Positions 25,921 through 32,994 of a DNA stretch of 64,000 nt are shown one piece after another. The position numbers were made by a program, and so were the translations under genes. The notes beneath the pieces are model-generated. The model had not been told where the DNA came from and made no database searches. It saw nothing but the letters and a program-made list of their open reading frames with translations. Each line of letters starts with the position of its first letter. The first letter of the stretch is position 1. Origin of the DNA: Paenibacillus sp. J31TS4 (GTDB lineage: Bacteria > Bacillota > Bacilli > Paenibacillales > NBRC-103111); the NCBI RefSeq assembly GCF_018403265.1, contig NZ_BOSI01000009.1, positions 25,579 through 89,578 on the forward strand, read 5' to 3'.

Positions 25921-26731
25921 TGAGCTTCTTCACTCCTTTCGCATAAATCCAGCCGACGAGAGCCGCGAGAGGGATGACCCATACCCACTGCAGAAGCAGC
26001 ATCTGCGGAAACTGCGCAGCGTCGAAGGCGACGATCGTCTTGCTCGGGAAGTAGACAACCGTCTGGAACGGCAGCCAGGCGCAGACGCGGCGCAAAAGGT
26101 CCGGGAACAGCTCCAGCGGCAGCATCATGCCGCCGATCGTGAACAGCAGCTTGTCGTAGACGAACACGAGACCCTGCGTTTCCTCCACCCAAAACGCGCA
26201 TAGAGACAGCGCCATTCGCAATAGAAAATTGACCGTGAGCGCGCCGAGCAGCATCGCTGCGAACGCTCCCCATCCCCAGCCGAACGACGGGACGCCGAAG
26301 GCGAGAACCCCGAGCAGCCCGCCGACGATGAGGTTGACCGCGAGCCGAAGCGCCGCCTCACCGAGGTAAGCGACATAATGGTACCCGATATAGCTGAGCG
26401 GGCGGGTCAGCCGGTAGGCGACGGCCCCGCTCTTCACTTCCTCCTCCACCGTCAGATTGACGCGAGGGGAAGCCAGGATGATCGCTTCGGCGAAGATCAG
26501 GTACCAGATGAGATCCCGGTAGGCGTAGCCGGCGATCGTCGTCTCTCCGACGCCTTCATACGTCACCTTCCACAACTGCATGAAGATGTAGATAATGACG
26601 ACCAGAAACAGCGTGCGGATGAAAAAATCCGCCAGATAGGCGAGCTGGCTGCTCACCGTTATACGCCCGACGGCCGCGTACTTGTGCCATTTGCGGGAGA
26701 GCAGGCTCTCTCCGAATGTGTCCGCCCTCAT
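25904..26731 (-). CDS. ABC-2 family permease (PF06182 type), subunit 1
   Basis: 275 residues with six membrane helices. VSSQLAYLADFFIRTLFLVV and VEEEVKSGAVAYRLTRPLSYIGYH are characteristic of these paired ABC-2 permeases. It follows the ATPase gene by one base and overlaps subunit 2. RBS GGAGGGGGGCTAAG. Such heteromeric exporters are common in Bacilli but mostly uncharacterised; cargo unknown. Confidence 0.85.
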   Translation of the reverse strand: MRADTFGESLLSRKWHKYAAVGRITVSSQLAYLADFFIRTLFLVVIIYIFMQLWKVTYEGVGETTIAGYAYRDLIWYLIFAEAIILASPRVNLTVEEEVKSGAVAYRLTRPLSYIGYHYVAYLGEAALRLAVNLIVGGLLGVLAFGVPSFGWGWGAFAAMLLGALTVNFLLRMALSLCAFWVEETQGLVFVYDKLLFTIGGMMLPLELFPDLLRRVCAWLPFQTVVYFPSKTIVAFDAAQFPQMLLLQWVWVIPLAALVGWIYAKGVKKLNVNGG

Positions 26732-26732
26732 C

Positions 26733-27725
26733 TTAGCCCCCCTCCTTTCCGAGCTTGCCGTAGATGAAGGAGATGACTTCCTCCATCGGCGGATCTTCGA
26801 TCGTCACGTCCTTCACCCGGAAGCGTCCGACGATGGCGCCCAGCACCTCTTCGATCCGGACCTCCTCGGTCCGGACGCCGAGCTCAAGCGCCGTGCCTCC
26901 TGCGCGCAGTACCTCGACTCCCGGCAGCTCGATCTCCTCCGCCGGTTCCTCGAGCTCGAGCCGGATGCGCTTGTAGGTGAGATACTTCCGCTTCATCTCC
27001 GGCACGGGGTCGTCGAGGATAATCCGGCCGTAATTGATGACGATCGCCCGGTCGCACAGCTGCTCGACGTCTCCCGAGTCGTGGGACGTGATGAACAGCG
27101 TCGTCCCCTCCTCGCGGTTCATCTCCAGAATCGCCTCGCGGATCGTCTGCTTGGCGATGACGTCGAGGCCGATCGTCGGCTCGTCGAGGAAGACGACCCG
27201 CGGCCGGTGAAGGAGCGCCGCCGCGATCTCGCACCGCATCCGCTCGCCGAGCGACAGCCGGCGGACCGGCATGTGCAGGTACGGGCCGATGCCGAACCGC
27301 TCGACGAGCTCGCTCCGGCGGCGGCGGTAATCCTCGCGGCCCATCTCGTAGATGCGGCTCATCAGCTCGAACGAATCGGACGCCGGCAGATGGTACCACA
27401 GCTGTGATTTCTGGCCGAAGACGGAGCCGATCCCGTAGGCGAGACGTTGGCGCTCCTTCCACGGGCATAGGCCGAGCACCTCGGCATAGCCCTCTGAAGG
27501 ATGCAGGATGCCGGTCAGCATCTTGATCGTCGTCGATTTGCCCGCTCCGTTCGGACCGAGGAACGCGACCGACTCGCCTTCCTGCACGGTGAAGGCGATC
27601 GGATGTACCGCGATCTTCTCCTTCGTTTGCGGGCGGAGGAGGGCTCTCATGCTCCCCGCCAGCCCTTCCTGCTTGTGCTTCGTCACGAAGCGTTTGGCCA
27701 ATCCTTCCACGGTCAGCGCCGTCAT
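26733..27725 (-). CDS. NatA-like ABC transporter ATPase
   Basis: 330 residues from the ATG at 27725 (AAGGAGG nine bases upstream). Walker A GPNGAGKST at about 56-64, signature LSLGERMRCEIAAAL, Walker B VVFLDEPTIGLD, switch HDSGDVEQL. The long variant that goes with PF06182 permeases has an extra C-terminal domain (EEIELPGVEVLRAGGTALELGV). It drives the exporter. The operon lies behind the ykkC-class leader RNA, so transport may be switched on by starvation signalling. Confidence 0.88.
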   Translation of the reverse strand: MTALTVEGLAKRFVTKHKQEGLAGSMRALLRPQTKEKIAVHPIAFTVQEGESVAFLGPNGAGKSTTIKMLTGILHPSEGYAEVLGLCPWKERQRLAYGIGSVFGQKSQLWYHLPASDSFELMSRIYEMGREDYRRRRSELVERFGIGPYLHMPVRRLSLGERMRCEIAAALLHRPRVVFLDEPTIGLDVIAKQTIREAILEMNREEGTTLFITSHDSGDVEQLCDRAIVINYGRIILDDPVPEMKRKYLTYKRIRLELEEPAEEIELPGVEVLRAGGTALELGVRTEEVRIEEVLGAIVGRFRVKDVTIEDPPMEEVISFIYGKLGKEGG

Positions 27726-27799
27726 GGTCTCTCCTCCTTCGGGTTCGTTGTCGGATGGGCGGGAGCGAAAGTAGCGGGCGTCCGTTATTCCGCTAAAGC

Positions 27800-27850
27800 G
27801 AAAAAGACCTGCCGCGAGCTCCCCAGTGAAGGCGGAACTTGCCACAGGTC
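27800..27850 (-). terminator. Expression-platform terminator of the ykkC-class leader
   Basis: Minus strand GACCTG/CAGGTC outer stem and GCAAGTTCC/GGAGCTCGC inner stem, then TTTTT. The 5' side of this hairpin (GACCTGTGGCAAGTTCC) is also part of the conserved aptamer 3' region, so ligand binding and termination should be mutually exclusive. Confidence 0.85.
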
Positions 27851-27960
27851 TTTTATCCCTACGGTGTGACGGCGGCCTCCCAAGGCCAAACGCCCGGACT
27901 CGCTCGGTTCGACCGGCGAATCACGCGGATGCGCCGTCGGCTCCCTAGAGTCCCTTCCAT
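27834..27960 (-). ncRNA. ykkC-class riboswitch, best fit to the ppGpp subtype (2a)
   Basis: Minus-strand blocks in order: P1 5' arm GGACTC (27948-27953), TAGGGA, a GGCG/CGCC hairpin, ACCGAGC, P1 3' arm GAGTCC (27896-27901), GGCCT/AGGCC hairpin, then ACACCGTAGGGATAAAAG running into ACCTGTGGCAAGTTCC (27834-27867). UAGGGA and ACAC.G..GGGAUA define ykkC RNAs. The ACACCG and GUGGCAAGUU features fit, from memory, the ppGpp subtype rather than guanidine-I, and PRPP less well. ppGpp switches turn genes on. Subtype needs a covariance-model check. Confidence 0.8.
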
Positions 27961-27972
27961 CTAATTTGTCAA

Positions 27973-28001
27973 ATTCTAACATGGGGCTTCGTGCTTGACA
28001 A
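27973..28001 (-). promoter_or_regulatory. Sigma-A promoter of riboswitch-exporter operon
   Basis: TTGTCA (27996-28001), 17-bp spacer, TAGAAT (27973-27978) on the minus strand. Transcription would begin near 27966, just ahead of the aptamer. Confidence 0.82.
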
Positions 28002-28127
28002 GGGAAAAAATTCTTGCTCCGGAGGTAATACGAACCGCCCGCCCGTCGGAAGCGGAAGGCGCGGGGGGACGGAGAAAATAGCTTTATAGGCTCAAGACAA
28101 CAACCCGAAAAAAAGCCTTTTGCCTGC

Positions 28128-28156
28128 TTGCATGTTCCGGTACTTCGTAATACAAT
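28128..28156 (+). promoter_or_regulatory. Promoter of padR operon
   Basis: TTGCAT (28128-28133), 17-bp spacer, TACAAT (28151-28156). The downstream TAGTTGTACTCAGTTATGC stretch overlaps the start site and could be the PadR operator. The 28002-28127 stretch otherwise shows nothing. Confidence 0.75.
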
Positions 28157-28190
28157 GTAGTTGTACTCAGTTATGCTAAGTAGTCAGGCG

Positions 28191-28541
28191 GTGAGTGGAA
28201 TCGACAATCTAAGCGAGATGCTGAAGGGTGTCCTCGAGGGCATGATTCTGCAAATCATAAGCAAGGAAGAAATTTACGGATATGAAATCGTGAAGAGGCT
28301 GAACGGCCTGGGGCTGACCGGCATCGTGGAAGGAACCGTCTATACAGTGCTGGTGCGGATCGAGAAGAATAAGCTCGTGACAATCACCAAGAAGCCCTCG
28401 GCGCTTGGACCGCCGCGCAAATTCTATACGTTGAACGAAAGAGGCAGGGAAGAGCTCGCGCTCTTCTGGGAGAAGTGGGCGTTTCTCTCAGAGCGCATTG
28501 AATATCTTAAACAAGATGGGAGCGGGAAAAATGAACTTTAG
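28191..28541 (+). CDS. PadR-family transcriptional regulator
   Basis: About 116 residues. The PadR winged helix is complete: MLKGVLEGMILQIISKEEIYGYEIV followed by GTVYTVLVRIEKNKLV and GPPRKFYTLNERGREEL. I choose the GTG at 28191, because the mRNA should begin near 28163 and family members start a few residues before 'EMLKG'; the TTG at 28161 and ATG at 28173 lie at the start site. It probably represses its own operon with the membrane partner that overlaps its 3' end. Confidence 0.83.
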   Translation: MSGIDNLSEMLKGVLEGMILQIISKEEIYGYEIVKRLNGLGLTGIVEGTVYTVLVRIEKNKLVTITKKPSALGPPRKFYTLNERGREELALFWEKWAFLSERIEYLKQDGSGKNEL

Positions 28542-29094
28542 CGAAGAAACGAAGGACAGCATCCGCCGGTTCGCCCGGGAGCAGGCGGGTCGGCATCTCA
28601 GCAGCGCGGAGCTCAGCTACTTCGAGCAGCTCGGCCGGAAAAGCGGGCAGACGAAGGAGAAACTCCTCAAACAGATGGCCAAATTCAAGCTGACGTCCGA
28701 CCAGACCATGGAAGCAAGAGACGATCTGACGCTTTACATGAGCGATTACGTAGCCGATCTGATGGAGCAAGGGCATACGGAGAAGGAAGCGCTGCGTCTG
28801 GCCAAGCAAGCACTGGCCTCCGACAGCCAGAGCGACCAGGCCGCCGATCTGCAGGATAAGTACATGCGCTATTACCTGGACCGGGATCCGGCCGTCGACG
28901 AAACGATCGGCCTGTACTACGCCGGCTTTCTCATGCTAGGGCTGGTGCTCGGGATCGTGGGAGGGATTTTCCTAGCGCTATACGTGTTCCCGGATCGCTT
29001 CTGGCCTTCCCTGATCTTCACTTCCCTGCTGGGCGTGCTTGCGGGGCTTGCCTGCGGCATGCTGAAGCACGCCTCCACCGTAAGCAAGAAATAA
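28531..29094 (+). CDS. PadR-partner membrane protein
   Basis: 187 residues from the ATG at 28531, overlapping the padR stop by 11 bp; GGGAGCGGG precedes it. The first 110 residues are charged helix (FSEETKDSIRRFAREQAGRHL ... TEKEALRLAKQAL), like the HAAS-type helical module often fused or linked to PadR partners. Two membrane helices follow (YAGFLMLGLVLGIVGGIFLALYV; LIFTSLLGVLAGLACG). Function unknown; genes in this position commonly sense or respond to envelope stress. Confidence 0.72.
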   Translation: MNFSEETKDSIRRFAREQAGRHLSSAELSYFEQLGRKSGQTKEKLLKQMAKFKLTSDQTMEARDDLTLYMSDYVADLMEQGHTEKEALRLAKQALASDSQSDQAADLQDKYMRYYLDRDPAVDETIGLYYAGFLMLGLVLGIVGGIFLALYVFPDRFWPSLIFTSLLGVLAGLACGMLKHASTVSKK

Positions 29095-29134
29095 AGTGCC
29101 GCCTAACCGCATACACCAAGGCATTGGCTCCGTT

Positions 29135-29182
29135 ACGCCAACGCCGCGAGTCCAGGAAGGGACCGTGGCGTTGGCGTTTTTT
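29135..29182 (+). terminator. Intrinsic terminator
   Basis: ACGCCAACGCC/GGCGTTGGCGT arms followed by TTTTTT, downstream of the padR operon. Confidence 0.85.
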
Positions 29183-29204
29183 CGTCCTATGGGCCGTCGC
29201 TGCG

Positions 29205-30095
29205 TCAGCCGAACGTCCAGCATGCCGGCTCGGCAGCCTCCTCCGTCTCTTCCCTCTCCGGCCCATGCCGGGTCGCCGTCCGGGCGTCGTCCGCCGCTCC
29301 CATCGCGAAGAGGAGCGGCGGCAGGAAGACGCCGGCCGGCGTGAAACCGGGAAAGGCGGGCGAGGCAGAGCTGCTTGTGCTCCCAGCGGAGGCGAGTGTG
29401 TCGGTGCCGCGGACGCTATCCGCGCAAGCGTGCGGGTCGGCGTCGTGAACGCTCCCGGCGGAGGCGAGCGGGTCGGCGCTACGGTCGGTGTCCGCGCAGA
29501 CGGGCCGGCAGCCGTCGAACAGCGCTTGCAGGCGCCAGCCCGCGAGCTGCTCCCGCAGCCAGCCGCCTGTCGGCAGCGCCGCTCCCGCGAGCCTGGCCGC
29601 CGTGCTGCCGTAAGCGGCCGCTTCCGCCGCGTCGGTGCCGTGCACCGGGGCGGCCGGCGCCCCGCCCACAATGAGCACGTCCCGCCCGCGCAGAGGGGCG
29701 AGCGCCAGCCCGAGCCGGTAGTATGCGCAGCCGGCCAGCTGCGCGTCTGCCGCGATCACGACGACCGGCGTGTCTCGCGGCGCGAGAAGGCGCAGCATCG
29801 CTCCCAGCTCCGGCGGCACCGGGCAGGCTCCCTCCGAGAGGCAGGCGATCCCTCTCTCAGTCAGCAGCCGGTGCACGGTGACGAGGAGCGCTCCCTCGCG
29901 TCCCGTCGTCTCTCCCGACACTCCGGCCCCGATCCGCAGCAGGCCGCAGCCTGGCTGCACCGTGACCGCCACAATGCCCGCCGGCTGCGGCAGTCCAATC
30001 ATCAGCTCGGCGAGCCGATTGGCATAGCCGGCGGCCGCTGCCCGCGTTCCGTCCCGCAGCAGCGGCCCGCACGCCGTAAATAATGACGGCATCAT
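29205..30095 (-). CDS. Degenerate DODA/LigB-fold protein
   Basis: 296 residues. Layout follows class III extradiol dioxygenases of the DODA type: early strand, YYRLGLALAPLRGRDVLIVGGA (family: LG.AL.PLR..GVLI.GSG) and FLPPLLFAMGAADDAR near the end. But the metal-binding positions are gone: the usual SHGSP is ACGPL, the 'SAHW' strand is VTVQPG, and the His after 'GSG' is missing. An Asp/Ala/Ser repeat insert (about residues 200-235) is also unusual. Probably a fold relative without dioxygenase activity. Family assignment is inference from pattern. Confidence 0.55.
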   Translation of the reverse strand: MMPSLFTACGPLLRDGTRAAAAGYANRLAELMIGLPQPAGIVAVTVQPGCGLLRIGAGVSGETTGREGALLVTVHRLLTERGIACLSEGACPVPPELGAMLRLLAPRDTPVVVIAADAQLAGCAYYRLGLALAPLRGRDVLIVGGAPAAPVHGTDAAEAAAYGSTAARLAGAALPTGGWLREQLAGWRLQALFDGCRPVCADTDRSADPLASAGSVHDADPHACADSVRGTDTLASAGSTSSSASPAFPGFTPAGVFLPPLLFAMGAADDARTATRHGPEREETEEAAEPACWTFG

Positions 30096-30300
30096 GCCGT
30101 TCCCGCCTTTCCCGATCCGGCCTCAGCCTCGGTGCCGGACCGCCCATTCGCATAGAATAGTCTGCTCCTAGTATCCCCTGCGCGATAGCGGTTTCATACT
30201 CTGCTGGAAGGTGCGGGATCAGGCGTTTTTCTTTACTTGGGAAGGCAGGTTCAGTACGATGGAGAGTAGCCACAACAAGACTGCATCGGAGGAACCTGCC

Positions 30301-31098
30301 ATGACCGGATTCATACTCGACCTGGACGGCACGATGTACGCGGGGAACTCCCCGATTGAAGGCGCGGACGCCTTCGTCGGGCGGCTGCGCTCGGACGGGC
30401 TGCCGTTCCTGTTCGCCACGAACAATTCGTCCCGTCGCCCCGAAGAGGTGGCGGCCCATCTCGCCCATGCCGCCCGGACGGAGGCCCGGGTGGAAGAGGT
30501 GCTCACCTCAGCCCAGGCGGCCGCCCGTTATGTCGCGGAGCGACATCCGGGCGCCCGCGTCTACGCGATCGGCGAGGCGGGGCTGGCCCAGGCGCTCGCC
30601 GAAGCGGGACTTACGCTGACGGACGACGCCCCCGACTTCGTCGTGCAGGGCATCGACCGGCACTTCGACTACGCCAAGCTGGCGGCCGCGGTCCGTCATA
30701 TCCGGGGAGGCGCCGGTTTCGTCGTGACGAACCCCGATCATCTGCTCCCGGGAGACGGCGGGCTGAATCCGGGAGCGGGCTCCATCGCCGCCGCGATCCG
30801 GATCGCTAGCGAAGCCGAGCCGGTCGTCATCGGCAAGCCGTCGCCGATTCTGCTCGGCTACGCGCTGGAACGCCTCGGACTGTCACCGCAGGACGCCTGG
30901 GTGGTCGGAGACAACCTGTGGACCGACATCAAGGGCGGCCGCGAAGCCGGCTGCCGGACGGCGCTCGTCCTGACAGGTGTCGCCTCGCCCGAGACGGTAG
31001 AGGAACAGATACACCGCTCCGGCGTCCGCCCGGACCTCGTCTGCCGCGATCTGCCGGAGCTGTACGAGCGGCTGCTCTCCGACGGCCTGCTCCGCTAA
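30301..31098 (+). CDS. HAD-IIA (NagD/PGP-like) phosphatase
   Basis: 265 residues from the ATG at 30301 (GGAGGAACCTGCC before it). Motif I DLDGTMYAG, motif II ATNNSS, motif III Lys in GKPSPILL, motif IV VGDNLWTDIKGG. These cytoplasmic phosphatases act on nucleotides, phosphoglycolate or glycerol phosphate; the exact substrate is not readable. Monocistronic, ended by the hairpin at 31283. Confidence 0.9.
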   Translation: MTGFILDLDGTMYAGNSPIEGADAFVGRLRSDGLPFLFATNNSSRRPEEVAAHLAHAARTEARVEEVLTSAQAAARYVAERHPGARVYAIGEAGLAQALAEAGLTLTDDAPDFVVQGIDRHFDYAKLAAAVRHIRGGAGFVVTNPDHLLPGDGGLNPGAGSIAAAIRIASEAEPVVIGKPSPILLGYALERLGLSPQDAWVVGDNLWTDIKGGREAGCRTALVLTGVASPETVEEQIHRSGVRPDLVCRDLPELYERLLSDGLLR

Positions 31099-31282
31099 GC
31101 GGCTCCGCACGCACGCTCACGCGCACTTGCTAGCTTCCCGCACGCTTGCTACCGTGCACGCATCCGCTAGCTGCTCGCAAGCACGCGCCCGCGTATGCGC
31201 TAGCCCGCTTCGCACGCACGCGCACGCTGGCCGGCTTCCCGTACTCCTGCTGCCCCACACGTGCTGGCCAGCTCCCACGCAT

Positions 31283-31340
31283 GCCAAAAAGCCCTCTGGG
31301 CGGCTCCTCAGAAGAGGATGCCGCCCAGAGGGCTTTTGCC
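31283..31340. terminator. Bidirectional intrinsic terminator
   Basis: AAAAGCCCTCTGGGCGGC ... GCCGCCCAGAGGGCTTTT, a long perfect stem with inner TCCTC/GAGGA, T-rich on both strands. It serves the HAD gene and possibly the convergent stress gene. The preceding 31100-31282 stretch is a GCACGC/GCTAGC-rich low-complexity spacer with no gene. Confidence 0.88.
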
Positions 31341-31470
31341 TGCGCGGGGCCGCCGCATGCGGGTAGCTTCACGCCATCCGCCAGCGGCCAAAGCGGCCTG
31401 CGCCGAAGCGGGCCACCACCGTCATCGAGCAAGGCCCGCCCTGCGGCTTGCCCTGCCCGCCCGCCGCTCT

Positions 31471-31986
31471 CTAGCGCTCGGCAGCCGGCAGATATGTGTC
31501 GGAGTTTAGCGTACCGTTCCGGCGGAACGCGTCGTACACACCCTCCTGGCGGGCTTCGTCGGTCTCCACCAGCACGAGCATCATGCCGCCGCGTACATAA
31601 TCGTCGTACGCCTTGGCCTCGTCCTCGGAGATGCCGAGGCCGACCAGGCTGCCGACGAACCCACCGGCGCTGGCCCCGATCGCCGCTCCGGTCAGCGTCG
31701 CCGTGATCGCGCCGGCCGCGAGCAGCGGCCCGATGCCGGGAATCGCGAGCGAGCCGACGCTCGCGAACAGGCCCGCCGCGCCGCCGATGACGCCGCCTGT
31801 CACGGCACCCGCCGCGAGGCCCTTGGCCCCCTTCGTGCCCGTCTGCTCCTCGACCGCCGCGGTTTCTTTTCGATCCTTGGCGACAATCGAGATGTCGTCC
31901 TCCGTATAGCCCTGCTCCTTCAGCGCTTCGATCGCCCCGATCGCCTGCTCTTCCGTCTCGAATACGCCTACGATTTTTCTGCTCAT
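31471..31986 (-). CDS. General stress protein (YflT-like, glycine-zipper)
   Basis: 171 residues from the ATG at 31986 (GGAGGGACTACC). N-terminal YflT-type module SRKIVGVFETEEQAIGAIEALKEQG, then a long Gly/Ala zipper with GxxxG repeats (about residues 60-115), then EAKAYDDYVRGGMMLVLVE. Proteins of this kind are sigma-B-type general stress proteins; the zipper may insert in or contact membranes. Monocistronic. Confidence 0.8.
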   Translation of the reverse strand: MSRKIVGVFETEEQAIGAIEALKEQGYTEDDISIVAKDRKETAAVEEQTGTKGAKGLAAGAVTGGVIGGAAGLFASVGSLAIPGIGPLLAAGAITATLTGAAIGASAGGFVGSLVGLGISEDEAKAYDDYVRGGMMLVLVETDEARQEGVYDAFRRNGTLNSDTYLPAAER

Positions 31987-32143
31987 GGTAGTCCCTCCTG
32001 TTCGCATCGCTTCGCTTGTCTCATCCTCCTACTCTTTACCCGATCGTCCGTTTCTTCAAACGACAGGCCCTCCCTCCGCCCTCCCCGGGATTCTCCTTCC
32101 GCCAATTTCCCATGCGGCGGGGGTGCCCGCCGCTTAAGGTTTT

Positions 32144-32189
32144 GTTAAGATAAAAGCAACGCCTCCGTTAAGAACTGGCGGCTATACTG
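32144..32189 (+). promoter_or_regulatory. Direct repeats and -10 before two-component genes
   Basis: GTTAAGA occurs at 32144-32150 and 32167-32173, 23 bp apart (about two helical turns), followed by TATACT at 32183-32188. Such direct repeats upstream of an OmpR-type regulator suggest an autoregulatory site. Leader to the start codon is about 110 bp. Confidence 0.5.
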
Positions 32190-32298
32190 GAAACTAACCG
32201 TAAGCAGGCGCCCGTCCCAAGGTACGAGGCTGCCCGCTGCGAAAGGAAGCGGCCGCGGATCGCGGTCCTCCATCATCAAGCAAAGAGAGTGAAGCTGC

Positions 32299-32994
32299 AT
32301 GGCCAACGAAACGATTCTCGTCGTCGACGACGAGAAGGAAATTGTCGACCTGCTCGAAATCTATCTGCGCAACGACGGCTACCGGATCGTCAAAGCCTAT
32401 AACGGGCTGGAGGCGCTCCAGGAGCTCGAAAAGCAGGAGGTCGACCTCATCATCCTCGACATCATGATGCCGCACATGGATGGCATCCAAGCGTGCCTCA
32501 AAATCCGCGAGCAGCGCAACATGCCGATCATCATGCTGTCCGCCAAAAGCCAGGACATGGACAAGATTACCGGCCTCAGCATGGGGGCCGACGACTATGT
32601 CAGCAAGCCGTTCAATCCGCTCGAGCTGCTCGCCCGCGTCAAGTCTCAGCTGCGCCGCTATCACCGGCTCAACACACCGGGCCAGCCCCGCGACGAGGAG
32701 ATCGAGATCGACGAGCTGACGATCAACACGGCGACGCACGAGGTGCGCATCGACGGGCGGGAGATCAAGCTGACGCCCCGGGAATTCGCAATTCTGGAGC
32801 TGCTCGCCCGCAACCGGGGAATGGTGTTCAGCATCGAGCGGATTTACGAGCGGGTGTGGAAGGAACAGTTTTTCGAATCGGAGAATACCGTCATGGTCCA
32901 TATCCGCAAAATCCGTGAGAAGATCGAGGATAACCCGCGGCAGCCGAAATACATCAAGACGGTTTGGGGGGTAGGCTACAAAATTGAAGCTTAA
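32299..32994 (+). CDS. OmpR-family response regulator
   Basis: 231 residues. Receiver domain: acidic pocket VVDDEKE, phospho-Asp in LIILDIMMP (about 53), Thr/Ser in MLSAKS, Lys in SKPFNP. Winged-helix output domain from about 135 (LTPREFAILELLARNRGMVFS ... TVMVHIRKIREKIE). It overlaps the kinase gene by 11 bp, so both are translated together. RBS GAGAGTGAAG. The stimulus is unknown; the closest style is VanR/YycF-like. Confidence 0.93.
   Translation: MANETILVVDDEKEIVDLLEIYLRNDGYRIVKAYNGLEALQELEKQEVDLIILDIMMPHMDGIQACLKIREQRNMPIIMLSAKSQDMDKITGLSMGADDYVSKPFNPLELLARVKSQLRRYHRLNTPGQPRDEEIEIDELTINTATHEVRIDGREIKLTPREFAILELLARNRGMVFSIERIYERVWKEQFFESENTVMVHIRKIREKIEDNPRQPKYIKTVWGVGYKIEA

Noticed and set aside
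31100..31282. Possible repeat array or CRISPR-like structure from recurring GCACGC and GCTAGC
   Set aside because: Units are irregular in length and spacing, with no palindromic repeat or uniform spacers; just GC-rich low complexity.
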